In this document: positions 1 through 7,899 of the stretch, piece after piece
How positions within the stretch are numbered: position 1 is the first letter of the stretch
Layout of the letters: each line of letters begins with the position of its first letter
Assembly (NCBI GenBank): GCA_046728115.1
Contig: JBKPDW010000222.1
Span: 1-29,132 of the forward strand
DNA from: CAVSWN01 sp046728115
GTDB lineage: Bacteria; Acidobacteriota; Vicinamibacteria; Vicinamibacterales; CAVVIG01
Reading direction: 5' to 3'
Length of the DNA: 29,132 nucleotides
Notes under the pieces: generated by a model
What the model was told of the DNA's origin: nothing
The model's database searches: none
What the model saw: the letters and a program-made list of their open reading frames with translations, nothing else
Program-made: the position numbers and the translations under genes

Positions 1-30
1 AAACGAGACCGCGCGGCTCATCCGCGCTGG

Positions 31-52
31 GCGGCGGGCTGCCGCCCGCCGC
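31..52 (+). terminator. GC-rich hairpin, possible end of an upstream gene
   Basis: A perfect 9-bp inverted repeat (31-39 with 44-52) closes on a 4-base loop and is followed by GTTTCC, so it resembles a weak intrinsic terminator. All three forward frames are open from the window edge for a short distance; one of them (codons from base 2, stop TGA at 77-79) could be the tail of an upstream gene. Its 25 residues are too few and too basic to recognise. Terminator or coding tail cannot be separated from sequence alone. Confidence 0.3.
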
Positions 53-110
53 GTTTCCAAGGTGTTCCACGAGACGTGACGGCGGTTGACAACGTCTGTG
101 AGAACGCCCG

Positions 111-153
111 CTAGGGCAAAACGCGCTGGCGATGTTTCCGCGTTTTGCCCTGG
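111..153. other. Long perfect hairpin upstream of marR
   Basis: AGGGCAAAACGCG at 113-125 is matched exactly by its reverse complement at 139-151, around a 13-base loop. One G-T and one C-G pair extend the stem to 15 bp (111-125 with 139-153). No T-tract follows on either strand, so it is not a standard intrinsic terminator. It sits between a TTGACA-like box (86-91) and the marR promoter. It may be a protein-binding site, an mRNA end structure or a small remnant element. Confidence 0.5.
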
Positions 154-207
154 GATGGTAAACAGCAACTCTGCCACTGTCAAGGAACCGGACCGCGGCG
201 GCGCGCG

Positions 208-229
208 TATAATAGTTAGGTCCCCTAAC
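208..229 (+). promoter_or_regulatory. marR promoter -10 box with overlapping operator palindrome
   Basis: A consensus TATAAT lies at 208-213; no good -35 box is seen at the usual distance (bases 184-190 are the nearest poor candidate). Immediately downstream is a perfect inverted repeat, GTTAGG (215-220), spacer TCC, CCTAAC (224-229), ending one base before the ATG at 231. Transcription would start inside the palindrome, giving a leader of only about 10 bases. MarR-family proteins commonly bind such palindromes across their own promoter, so this is the likely autoregulatory operator of the gene that follows and of the efflux operon behind it. Confidence 0.65.
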
Positions 230-230
230 A

Positions 231-698
231 ATGACTCGCGATCAGGCGCGCGAAAGCGCGCGAGACGTCCTTGAAATCATTCCGCTGGTGATGCGGACGG
301 TGGCGGCCGAGCTGCGATCGGCCGGCGAGCTGCCCGCTCCGGCGCATTTCGGGCTTCTGTCAGTGCTGGTCGAGCAGTCGCGAACACTCACCGAGCTGGC
401 CGCGCTGCAGGGCGTCAGCCTGCCGACGATGTCGAGCTCGATAACGGCCATGGCCGAACGCGGGTGGGTTCGACGGGCCGTTCCGGAAAAGGATCGGCGT
501 GTCGTCATGATCGAGGTGACAGCCACCGGGCGCGGCGCCCTCGAGCGCGTTGCCCGCTGTGCGGAAGCCCATCTGGCCGAGGTGCTGGCGCCGCTTGATC
601 CGCCGTCGCGTCGCCGGCTGCACAGCGGACTCGGAGTGCTCAGGAAGGTATTTGCGCGGACGTCGGCAACCGGACGCAAGGCGCGAACGCGACGGTAA
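231..698 (+). CDS. MarR-family transcriptional regulator
   Basis: This 155-residue protein has the size and layout of a MarR repressor: an N-terminal dimerisation helix, a winged helix-turn-helix over about residues 35-105 with a recognition helix near 63-78 (SLPTMSSSITAMAERG), and the wing carrying the typical D-R-R at 88-90 followed by an ATGRG turn. The family binds DNA as dimers and releases it on binding a small ligand. The gene lies first in a row of same-strand efflux genes, only 25 bases ahead of the next start, and has a palindrome over its promoter, so it probably controls the row and itself. The ligand cannot be predicted. The start ATG fits the operator-promoter geometry, although no clear ribosome binding site precedes it. 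Confidence 0.88.
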   Translation: MTRDQARESARDVLEIIPLVMRTVAAELRSAGELPAPAHFGLLSVLVEQSRTLTELAALQGVSLPTMSSSITAMAERGWVRRAVPEKDRRVVMIEVTATGRGALERVARCAEAHLAEVLAPLDPPSRRRLHSGLGVLRKVFARTSATGRKARTRR

Positions 699-723
699 CC
701 AACATGCCGTAGAGAGGTCTGAC

Positions 724-1449
724 GTGGCCGAAGCAGCAACGCTCAGCACGGGGCCGGGCATGAGCTTCCCGGCCCGGATTATCGGCATCATCTTTTCGCC
801 CCGGAAGGCTTACGCGGAGGTCGCACGCCGCCCGACGATCCTGGGCGCGCTCGCCCTCGTGATGCTCATCACCGGGGGGTCCGGGTTCGCGCTCATGTCG
901 ACCGACGTCGGCAAAGAGGCCATGATCGACCAGCAGGTCCAGCAGCGCGAGTCCTTCGGGCAAACCGTCACCGACCAGCAATATCAACAGCTCGAACGGA
1001 TGGCGCAGTTCGCCCCGTATTTCGCCCTCGGCGGTCAGATCACGTTACCGATCTTCGCGCTCGTCATCGCGGGCATCGCGTTCGCCGTCTTCAACGCCGC
1101 GCTCGGCGGCGATGCCACGTTCAAGCAGACGTACGCAGTGGTCGTGCACTCGGGCATCATCATCGCGATTCAGCAATTCTTCGTGCTCCCGCTGGACTAC
1201 GCGCGTCGGACGTTGTCGAGCCCGACCAACCTGATGGTGTTCCTGCCGTTTCTCGACGAGAACTCGTTCCTGGCGCGGCTGCTCGGTTCGATCGACCTGT
1301 TCATCATCTGGTGGGCAATCAGCCTCGCCATCGGTCTCGGTGTGCTGTATCGCAAACGTACTGGTCCAATTGCGACCACTCTGCTCGTCATCTATGTGGC
1401 GATCGGGCTGGTCATCGCTGCCGTCAAGACGGCGCTCGCAGGAGCCTAG
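724..1449 (+). CDS. YIP1-type multi-spanning membrane protein
   Basis: The protein has 241 residues if it starts at the GTG at 724, which has AGAGAGG six bases upstream; an ATG at 760 is the alternative, and the open frame reaching back to 550 runs inside marR. An N-terminal FSPRKAYAEVARRP stretch is followed by about five hydrophobic segments, including LGALALVMLITGG, ITLPIFALVIAGIAF, a segment around IIIAIQQFFVLPL, LFIIWWAISLAIGLGV and LLVIYVAIGLVIAAV. This matches the YIP1 domain seen in bacterial membrane proteins of unknown function that often stand beside MacA/MacB-type exporters. It is 6 bases ahead of the adaptor gene, so it is probably co-translated and may help assemble the exporter, which is an inference. 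Confidence 0.75.
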   Translation: MAEAATLSTGPGMSFPARIIGIIFSPRKAYAEVARRPTILGALALVMLITGGSGFALMSTDVGKEAMIDQQVQQRESFGQTVTDQQYQQLERMAQFAPYFALGGQITLPIFALVIAGIAFAVFNAALGGDATFKQTYAVVVHSGIIIAIQQFFVLPLDYARRTLSSPTNLMVFLPFLDENSFLARLLGSIDLFIIWWAISLAIGLGVLYRKRTGPIATTLLVIYVAIGLVIAAVKTALAGA

Positions 1450-1455
1450 AGAACA

Positions 1456-2844
1456 ATGTCGCGTAAGAACGTACTGATCGCGGCGGTCGTTGTGCTGATT
1501 GCCGCAGCCGTCGTGGCTGCGAACCTGTATTTCAAGAGAGACAAGGCGCTGGCGGTCACGACCGAGCTCATCAAGACCCGGGATCTCGAGGCCGTCGTGT
1601 CGGCGTCGGGCAAGATCCAACCCAAGCGGCTCGTCCAGATCAGCGCCGACACGCCGGGCCGCGTGGTCAACCTCGCCGTGAACGAAGGCGATCGGATCCG
1701 AAAGGGCCAGTTCCTGCTGCAGATCGATCCCAAGTCGCTCAGCACGCGCGTCGACAGCAACACCGCGTCGCTCGGCGCAGCCCAGGCGTCGCTTGGTGCG
1801 GCGCAAGCGTCGATGGAGCAGATCCGGCAGTCCATCGAGACCGCGCGGGTGCAGCTGGATCAGGCGCGCCAGACTCTCACTCGACAGCAGGATCTGTGGC
1901 GGCAGCAGTTGACGACGCGCGAGGCGCTCGATCGCGCAGAATACGACGTCAAGGCGGCGCAGTCGACGCTGCAAGAGCGCGAGAAGCAGCTGGCTTCGCA
2001 AATGAGTCAAGTGAACGCGCAGGCGAGCCGAATCGCGCAGGAACGCGCCACGCTCGAGAGCGCGCGATACGACCTGAGCAAACAGCGGATCGAGTCGCCT
2101 ATCGACGGCATCGTGACGCGACGGAACATCCAGGAAGGCGAAACGGCCGTCATCGGCACCATGAACAATCCGGGCACGGTCCTGCTGACACTCGCCGACA
2201 TGTCGGTGATCCAGGCGGAAGTCGAAGTGGACGAAACGAACATTCCCAACGTGCAGCTTGGACAGCGGGCGAAGATCACGATCGATGCCTTGCCGGACAG
2301 GAGCTTCAAAGGCCACGTCAGTGAAATCGGGAACAGCCCGATCCAGCCGACGGGCACCACGACGGCCGCGAGCAGCAGCACGCAGGCGACGAATTTCAAG
2401 GTCGTCGTCATTCTCGACGAGGCCGTGCCGGAAGTGCGGCCCGGCTTCACCTGCACGGCCGACATCACCACGGCAACACGCAAGGACGTGACGTCAGTCC
2501 CGATTCCCGCCGTTGCCGTACGCGAGCTGATCTACGACGCCAACGGACAGGTCGTGAAGGAACCGAAGAACGACAAAGACAGGCGCCGGCGCACACCGGA
2601 GCCGGTTGCGTCGGCGGCGGAGCTGAAGCCGGGTCAAACCCGGAAGGAAACGGAAGGCGTCTTCGTCGTGCGCAACAACAAGGCCGAGTTCGTCCCGATC
2701 AAGATGGGCATCGCCGGGGACAAATACTTCGAGGTACTCTCCGGCCTGAAAACCGGGGACCAGGTGATCACCGGCCCCTACAACTCGGTTCGCGGGATGT
2801 CGGATGCGGATGCGGTGAAAGTTGATAATGGAAAGAAGAGATAG
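1456..2844 (+). CDS. Periplasmic adaptor of a MacAB/RND-type efflux pump (HlyD family)
   Basis: The 462-residue protein starts with an uncleaved membrane anchor (residues 5-25, VLIAAVVVLIAAAVVAANLY) followed by a periplasmic part. Visible domains are a lipoyl/barrel-sandwich half (about 45-90), a long alpha-helical hairpin rich in Ala, Gln and Arg (about 95-210, opening with the internal repeat ASLGAAQASLGAAQASM), the returning lipoyl half (ESPIDGIVTRRNIQEGE), a beta-barrel and a membrane-proximal domain. Such proteins link an inner-membrane permease to an outer-membrane channel. The hairpin length fits a MacA-like tunnel. A charged insert near residues 365-395 (KNDKDRRRRTPEP) is unusual. The permease gene follows after nine bases, so both should be made together. 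Confidence 0.9.
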   Translation: MSRKNVLIAAVVVLIAAAVVAANLYFKRDKALAVTTELIKTRDLEAVVSASGKIQPKRLVQISADTPGRVVNLAVNEGDRIRKGQFLLQIDPKSLSTRVDSNTASLGAAQASLGAAQASMEQIRQSIETARVQLDQARQTLTRQQDLWRQQLTTREALDRAEYDVKAAQSTLQEREKQLASQMSQVNAQASRIAQERATLESARYDLSKQRIESPIDGIVTRRNIQEGETAVIGTMNNPGTVLLTLADMSVIQAEVEVDETNIPNVQLGQRAKITIDALPDRSFKGHVSEIGNSPIQPTGTTTAASSSTQATNFKVVVILDEAVPEVRPGFTCTADITTATRKDVTSVPIPAVAVRELIYDANGQVVKEPKNDKDRRRRTPEPVASAAELKPGQTRKETEGVFVVRNNKAEFVPIKMGIAGDKYFEVLSGLKTGDQVITGPYNSVRGMSDADAVKVDNGKKR

Positions 2845-2853
2845 GCAGGAGGG

Positions 2854-4080
2854 GTGAACAAGTTCATCGACTCGGCGCTGATCGCGATCGACGCCATCTG
2901 GTCATCGAAGCTGCGGTCGTTCATGACCGTCCTCGGCAATATCGTGGCGGTGACGTCGATCATCGCGGTGGTGTCGCTGATTCAGGGCCTCAATGCGTCG
3001 GTGAAGACGGCGATTCTCAATCAGGCCGGCGCCGATTCGTTCAACATTCAGCAATTCCCGATTACGCGCAGCGACGAAGAATTCGAAAAGGTGCGCGGCA
3101 ATCCCCGCCTGAGCGTTGCTGATGCGCGCGCGATCCGCCGCTACAGCGAGCTGGCGACGGCAGTGATGGTCGACGCCGGCGCCGGCGGCCGCATTACGTT
3201 CCGCGACAAATCGATCGATCAGACGCGAATTCAGGGTGTCAGCGCCGAATACGTGAACTTCTCGAGCTTCGATGCCGAGCGTGGCCGGCTGATGAGCCCG
3301 ACTGAAGTCGAGACGGCGCGGCCGGTGGCGGTACTCGGTTGGAAGACGGCCGACCGGCTGTTCGGCGCGGACGTCGATCCGCTCGACAAAGTGATTCAGA
3401 TCGAGGGCGTTCATTTCCGGGTCGTCGGCGTCAGCGAGAAACGAGGATCGCTGCTCGGCCAGTCGCAGGACGAATTCGCGGTCATCCCGCTCGGGCAGTT
3501 TCAAATGATGTTCGGATCGCGGCCACGACTGTCGGTTTCGGTGAAGCCGCGCGACGTCTCCCAGCTCCCCGAGGCCATCGAGGAGGCGACGCTGGCGCTG
3601 CGCATCGCGCGCCGCCTGAAACCGAAGCAGACCGACAATTTCGGCATCTTCACGGCCGACACGATCCTGGACATCTACCACTCGGCCACCAACGGCATCT
3701 TTGCGGTGCTCGTCGGAGTCGTCGGCCTGTCGCTGGTCGTCGGCGGCATCGTGATCATGAACATCATGCTCATGGTCGTCACCGAGCGCACGCGCGAGAT
3801 CGGGTTGCGCAAGGCGCTCGGCGCCAGGCGCGGCGACATCATGACCCAGATTCTGACCGAGTCCGTGGTGCTCTCGATGTTCGGCGGCATGATTGGGACG
3901 TTGGTCGGCACCGCCATTGCGAAGACGATCGCGGCGTTCACGCCGGTGCCGGCATCTGTCGAAGCGTGGTCGGTGGCGCTCGGGATCGGAATTACGGCTC
4001 TCGTCGGATTGTTCTTCGGGTTGTATCCGGCAATGCGCGCGGCAAGGCTGGATCCGATTGAGGCGTTGCGGAAGGAATAA
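2854..4080 (+). CDS. MacB/FtsX-type ABC transporter permease, first copy
   Basis: The 408-residue protein has the MacB permease fold: a first membrane helix after the conserved SSKLRSFMTVLG motif (about residues 15-45), a large periplasmic core domain (about 45-260), then three membrane helices with the cytoplasmic motif TERTREIGLRKALGARRGD between them, and the family ending RLDPIEALRKE. It carries no Walker motifs, so unlike E. coli MacB it has no fused ATPase. Substrates of this family are usually drugs, lipopeptides or lipoproteins moved from the periplasmic side. The start is probably GTG 2854, although AGGAGG at 2847-2852 is only one base away, which leaves the exact start uncertain. 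The stop shares one base with the next start (TAATG). Confidence 0.88.
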   Translation: MNKFIDSALIAIDAIWSSKLRSFMTVLGNIVAVTSIIAVVSLIQGLNASVKTAILNQAGADSFNIQQFPITRSDEEFEKVRGNPRLSVADARAIRRYSELATAVMVDAGAGGRITFRDKSIDQTRIQGVSAEYVNFSSFDAERGRLMSPTEVETARPVAVLGWKTADRLFGADVDPLDKVIQIEGVHFRVVGVSEKRGSLLGQSQDEFAVIPLGQFQMMFGSRPRLSVSVKPRDVSQLPEAIEEATLALRIARRLKPKQTDNFGIFTADTILDIYHSATNGIFAVLVGVVGLSLVVGGIVIMNIMLMVVTERTREIGLRKALGARRGDIMTQILTESVVLSMFGGMIGTLVGTAIAKTIAAFTPVPASVEAWSVALGIGITALVGLFFGLYPAMRAARLDPIEALRKE

Positions 4081-5375
4081 TGGCAATCCGCCTGACGCTC
4101 TTCCGGGAAGTCGTCGCGATGGCGTTCGACACGGTGCGCACGAACAAGCTGCGCTCCGCGCTGACCGTGCTCGGGGTCGTCATCGGCATTACGTCGATCG
4201 TCGGCATGACCGCACTGATCCGCGGTTTCGATCAGTCATTGCGCGATTTGATCCGCAACATCGGGCCTGACACGATTTTCGTCCAGCGCTTCAACGTCAC
4301 CAATTTTGCGAACGGTGCCGAGCTCAAAGACCTGCTGAAGCGGCCGAATCTGACCGTTTCCGATGCGCGCGCCATCGAGGAGCAGGCTTCAACCGTCGAG
4401 TACGTGGATATCGAGCTCGGCGCCGGCGGGCCGCCGACGCAGCAGCGCGTGTTCTATCGCGACCTCAAGACAAAGCCGATCGTCGTGCTCGGCACGACCG
4501 AGAACTTCGCGGTGGGCACGCGAATCCCGTTTCTCTCCGGCCGGTTCTTCAACGGCACCGAGGTGCAGTACCGCCGGAACGTGGTCGTGCTGGGGAACAC
4601 CGCCTATCAGCTGCTGTTCCGTCCGACGGGAACCGAACCGATCGGCAAGTTCGTACGCGTCGGCAGCCAGCGGTTCGAAATCGTCGGCGTGTTCGACAAG
4701 CGGCCTGCGGCGGGCGGCTTCAACCTGGGCCAGGACGACTTCGTCGTCATCCCCTACACCTCCTACCAGCGCATATTCGGCCTCAATCCGGTACGGTTCG
4801 GCCGGACGGGGACGTTTCTGCCTATTCAGATTGCGCTCGTGCCGCGGCCCGGTGTGCCGCAAGCCGAGGCCATCGCCGACGTCGAACGGGTGATGCGCAT
4901 CAGACACGGCTTGAAGCTCGATGAACCGAACGACTTCGAGTTGCTTACGCAGGACCAGTTTCTGAAGTTGTGGGACCGCATCAGCCAGGCGACCTTCTTT
5001 GGCCTGGTCGTCATCTCGTCCATCGCGCTCATGGTGGGCGGCATCGGTGTGATGGCGATCATGTCGATCTCGGTGACCGAGCGGACGCGCGAGATCGGCG
5101 TTCGTAAGGCGCTTGGCGCTCGACGCGTCGAAATCCTCTTTCAGTTCCTGATGGAGGCGGCATTTCTGACTTCTCTCGGTGGCGTGCTCGGCATTCTGCT
5201 CGGCAGCGCGATCGGCGGGCTTGCGCACGTCGCGACTGGCTTCCCGATTTCGCTGCCCTGGTGGTCGTTCGCGATCGGCCTGGGATTCTCGGCCTCGGTC
5301 GGCATCTTCTTCGGCATGTGGCCTGCGTTCAAGGCATCCCGGTTGGATCCGATCGAGGCGTTGCGGTACGAGTAG
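4080..5375 (+). CDS. MacB/FtsX-type ABC transporter permease, second copy
   Basis: This 431-residue protein is a diverged paralogue of its upstream neighbour: TNKLRSALTVLGVVIG near the N-terminus, a periplasmic core domain, three C-terminal membrane helices, the motif TERTREIGVRKALGARRVE and the ending RLDPIEALRYE. The two proteins probably form a heterodimer, since they are translationally coupled through a TAATG overlap. It lacks nucleotide-binding motifs. The core domain differs clearly from that of copy one (for example a QRFNVTNFANGAELKD insert), so the pair is an old duplication rather than a recent one. Function as an efflux or lipoprotein-handling permease is inferred from the family and from the adaptor gene upstream. 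Confidence 0.88.
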   Translation: MAIRLTLFREVVAMAFDTVRTNKLRSALTVLGVVIGITSIVGMTALIRGFDQSLRDLIRNIGPDTIFVQRFNVTNFANGAELKDLLKRPNLTVSDARAIEEQASTVEYVDIELGAGGPPTQQRVFYRDLKTKPIVVLGTTENFAVGTRIPFLSGRFFNGTEVQYRRNVVVLGNTAYQLLFRPTGTEPIGKFVRVGSQRFEIVGVFDKRPAAGGFNLGQDDFVVIPYTSYQRIFGLNPVRFGRTGTFLPIQIALVPRPGVPQAEAIADVERVMRIRHGLKLDEPNDFELLTQDQFLKLWDRISQATFFGLVVISSIALMVGGIGVMAIMSISVTERTREIGVRKALGARRVEILFQFLMEAAFLTSLGGVLGILLGSAIGGLAHVATGFPISLPWWSFAIGLGFSASVGIFFGMWPAFKASRLDPIEALRYE

Positions 5376-5377
5376 CA

Positions 5378-5611
5378 ATGGCCGCGATGATCTGGGGCGT
5401 CGCCATCGCGCTGCTCGTCCTCGCCTACCGCCGGACGCGGGGTCAGCGGCGGCGCGGCGGGATCGGCACCGCTGCAGCCGGCACCGTGTACGACCTCCTG
5501 AACGAAGACAAGCGCAACGCGGTCGAGATCATCGTCGAGGAGCGCGCTGCGGAGCGTGATCCTGAAGATCGCGACGGGAACCTGCCGGACCTCGAGAATC
5601 CATCACGCTGA
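5378..5611 (+). CDS. Small membrane-anchored protein of unknown function
   Basis: The start ATG lies two bases after the stop of the second permease. The 77-residue product has an N-terminal hydrophobic helix (IWGVAIALLVLAY), a basic stop-transfer stretch (RRTRGQRRRGG), and a hydrophilic, acidic tail with the segment YDLLNEDKRNAVEIIVEER. That layout suggests one membrane pass with the tail in the cytoplasm. No family is recognised with certainty. Its position as the last gene of the efflux operon suggests an accessory role, but nothing in the sequence shows what it does. No terminator with a T-tract was found after it. Confidence 0.6.
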   Translation: MAAMIWGVAIALLVLAYRRTRGQRRRGGIGTAAAGTVYDLLNEDKRNAVEIIVEERAAERDPEDRDGNLPDLENPSR

Positions 5612-5753
5612 TTCTGGCGCCGGCAGGAATTGATTCACCGTTCGATAGATTTCATCGATTCGTCGAGCGCTTGTGATGATAAGCTCATCCGCCTGAAGAG
5701 CCTCACGGACATCTCCACTAGTTGCGATTTTCAACGAAGGAGGAGCTCAAACC

Positions 5754-7307
5754 ATGGCTGCAAGGCGGAACGTTGTGCGCATCACGGCACTCTGCATCGT
5801 GCTGGTGTCCAGCACGATTGTGGGCAGAGCGGCCCCCAAAGCATCGAGTCAAGGCGGCGGGTGGACAGCGTTGACCAATCAGGCACCCGATTTCACCGGG
5901 ACGATGCTGCTGCTCACGGACGGCACGGTCATGGTGCAAGGCTATGACCCGGGGAACAACTGGATGCGCCTCACTCCAGACGCAACCGGAAGCTATGTCA
6001 ACGGGACGTGGTCGAACATCGCGCCGATGAGCATCCCGCGTCTGTACTTCGCGTCGCACGTTCTGCCGAACGGCAATGTGTGGCTGCTTGGGGGCGAATA
6101 CACCGGCAACCCCTTCACGCCAGTGTGGACGAACACCGGCGAGATCTACGACTCGGTCGCCAACAGCTGGTCGCCGATCGCACCGCACCCGAACTCATTA
6201 TTTGGCGACGATCCTTCGATGCTGCTCTCGAACGGCAAAATTCTGGCCGGCTCCCTGTTGACCCGCAACTCGTACTTGTACGACATCGCGACCAACACGT
6301 GGTCGTTCGCGGCAGCAAAGGTCTACAACGATCGAAGCGACGAGGAGGGATGGGTGAAACTTCCCGATGGAAGCGTGCTCACCTACGACCTTTTCAGGAG
6401 CGTCGCCACGGGAGGCGGCTACGCCGAACGGTACATTCCATCAGCCAACGCATGGGTGAGCATCAGCCCCAGCGACGGCACCGCCTCGGGATTCATCCCG
6501 CTGCTCAGTAACACGCATGTAGGTTTCGAACTGGGGCCTCTGGTCCGGTTGCACGACGGCCGCATCTTCGTCATCGGTGCCACAGGCCACACGGCACTCT
6601 ACTCACCACAAGCGAATACCTGGACGGCCGGTCCGGACATCGTCGACACGTTGAACGGCAGTCCCGCGCTCTTCGGTTCCGACGATGCGCCAGCCGCCGT
6701 GCTGCCCGACGGTCACGTCTTGTTCACCGCCGACACCGGTCCGACGAAGAACGTCTTCGATGCGCCGACGCGGGTCTTCGATTTCGACCCGGACGCGAAC
6801 ACGATCTCGCCGGTAGCATCGCCAACCTCGGACCTCAACCTCATACCGGCCTTCATCACTCGTATGCTCATGCTTCCAACGGGCCAGTTGCTCTTCTCCG
6901 ACAGCGACACCCAGCTCTGGGTCTTCACACCCAATGGAGCGGCGCCACAGAATTTGAGGCCGAGGATTGAGGGCATGAAGTACAACGGCGGCGGGATCTT
7001 CACCTTGACCGGCCAGCAGCTCAACGGCCAGAGCGCCGGCTCCAATTATGGCGACGACGTGGAAACGGACGAGAATTATCCAATCGTCAATTTGATGGAC
7101 AAGGATGGACACGTCTTTTACGCGCGAACGACCAACTGGAGCACCACGGAGGTCGCGACGAGGGTGTTCCGCGAGACGGTCAACTTCACGCTGCCTGCGT
7201 CGTTGGTCACTCCGGGAGTGTATAAGGTGACGGTAAGCGGTGCCGGCATTTCATCTGTAACGTCGGTCGGGCTCCATGTCACCGCGGACGAGATCGCCGG
7301 CCAGTAA
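5754..7307 (+). CDS. Secreted Kelch-repeat beta-propeller protein
   Basis: The 517-residue protein begins with a signal peptide (VVRITALCIVLVSSTIVGRA, cleavage probably near residue 26) and then shows several Kelch-like blades, each with a Gly-rich strand and an aromatic-rich end such as NTGEIYDSVANSWSPIA, YLYDIATNTWSFAA and TALYSPQANTWTAGP. The last 100 or so residues (from LRPRIEGMKYNG) form an immunoglobulin/IPT-like domain ending in TPGVYKVTVSGAGISSV. The architecture resembles galactose-oxidase-like propellers, but no catalytic Cys-Tyr pair could be identified by eye, so an enzyme activity is not claimed. A strong AAGGAGG site (5737-5743) supports the start. It stands alone, followed by its own terminator; its role may be binding extracellular glycans or proteins. 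Confidence 0.8.
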   Translation: MAARRNVVRITALCIVLVSSTIVGRAAPKASSQGGGWTALTNQAPDFTGTMLLLTDGTVMVQGYDPGNNWMRLTPDATGSYVNGTWSNIAPMSIPRLYFASHVLPNGNVWLLGGEYTGNPFTPVWTNTGEIYDSVANSWSPIAPHPNSLFGDDPSMLLSNGKILAGSLLTRNSYLYDIATNTWSFAAAKVYNDRSDEEGWVKLPDGSVLTYDLFRSVATGGGYAERYIPSANAWVSISPSDGTASGFIPLLSNTHVGFELGPLVRLHDGRIFVIGATGHTALYSPQANTWTAGPDIVDTLNGSPALFGSDDAPAAVLPDGHVLFTADTGPTKNVFDAPTRVFDFDPDANTISPVASPTSDLNLIPAFITRMLMLPTGQLLFSDSDTQLWVFTPNGAAPQNLRPRIEGMKYNGGGIFTLTGQQLNGQSAGSNYGDDVETDENYPIVNLMDKDGHVFYARTTNWSTTEVATRVFRETVNFTLPASLVTPGVYKVTVSGAGISSVTSVGLHVTADEIAGQ

Positions 7308-7329
7308 GGACCGCATCGACGGAGGGTCA

Positions 7330-7349
7330 GCCGAGCGGTCGGCGTTTTT
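7330..7349 (+). terminator. Intrinsic terminator after the Kelch gene
   Basis: GCCGA (7330-7334) pairs with TCGGC (7339-7343) over a GCGG loop and is followed by GTTTTT. It lies 22 bases after the stop codon. The stem is short but GC-rich, so termination is probable rather than certain. Confidence 0.55.
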
Positions 7350-7840
7350 CGCAATCGTGGCAGCCGAGCTACGGCTCCAGCTGCGCGAACACGATGTTGG
7401 GAATCCGCCTCACGACGGATGTCGCGAATAGGATTGCGACGCGGCTCATGAAAGAAGCGGCGCGGGGCGTACGAGCCACGGTGTCCGCCGGGAGAGCGTC
7501 AGGATGATGGCGGCGAGCGCAATCGCCACCCGCAGCGACTCCTCGCGACGCTTCGCAGAGGGCAGCTGCGCTCCGAACCGAAGGTTCGCGACACCGAACG
7601 ACGCGGACGCCGCTTGATCCCTTGTGCGCGGACGCGTTCGCAATCCAGAGATCGCACGCGATCCGGCACGTTACGTACATCGGCGTGATGTTTCTCGAGA
7701 ACTCCGCGCGGATCTCTGCCAGACCATCGTGCAGACGCGTCGAAACGCATCCAACCGCTGTTTTTTGAGATACTTGCGGCATGTTCTGCCTGCGAATATG
7801 ATCGGCAGGTTGCACATGTAAATCCACGATCTTTAAGGTT
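7350..7840. other. Stretch without a convincing gene, possible decayed gene on the minus strand
   Basis: About 490 bases show no open frame with good coding character. On the minus strand three frames each carry a short plausible piece; the most protein-like is a C-terminal segment around 7446-7560 with the hydrophobic run LRVAIALAAIILTLSRR, preceded by basic text. The pieces lie in different frames and none has a clear ribosome binding site and start. This fits a small membrane-protein gene broken by frameshifts, but chance open frames in GC-rich DNA would look similar. No RNA gene was seen. Confidence 0.3.
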
Positions 7841-7841
7841 T

Positions 7842-7881
7842 GCGAGTGGTGATTCCCAGATCACCAACTCGCCAATTCACC
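7842..7881 (+). repeat. Period-8 word array and hairpin before the EF-G-like gene
   Basis: Five 8-base units (gcgagtgg, tgattccc, agatcacc, aactcgcc, aattcacc) precede the ribosome binding site of the next gene. The first 12 bases (7842-7853) pair with 7860-7872 apart from one extra base, with a 6-base loop. The same words (TCACCA, TCGCCA, TTGGTGA) recur in the rplO-rpmD and rpsH-rpsN gaps, more than 12 kb away. Confidence 0.6.
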
Positions 7882-7899
7882 TGTTAGGGGACTCCCTGT

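Noticed and set aside
86..274. Short open frame overlapping the marR promoter.
   Set aside because: It spans the hairpin, the -10 box and the operator and runs into marR in another frame; the composition is not protein-like.
1045..2316. Long open frames antisense to the adaptor and permease genes (also at 2902-4086 and 4389-5378).
   Set aside because: They are mirror frames of GC-rich genes, rich in Arg, His and Asp, without family features or ribosome binding sites.
5612..5650. CTGGCGCCGGCAG as terminator of the efflux operon.
   Set aside because: The palindrome has almost no loop and no T-tract follows.
7883..7892. GTTAGGGGAC before the EF-G-like gene matches ten bases of the marR operator (reverse sense).
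   Set aside because: The second half of the palindrome is absent and the AGGGGA part is explained by the ribosome binding site, so a second MarR site is not supported.
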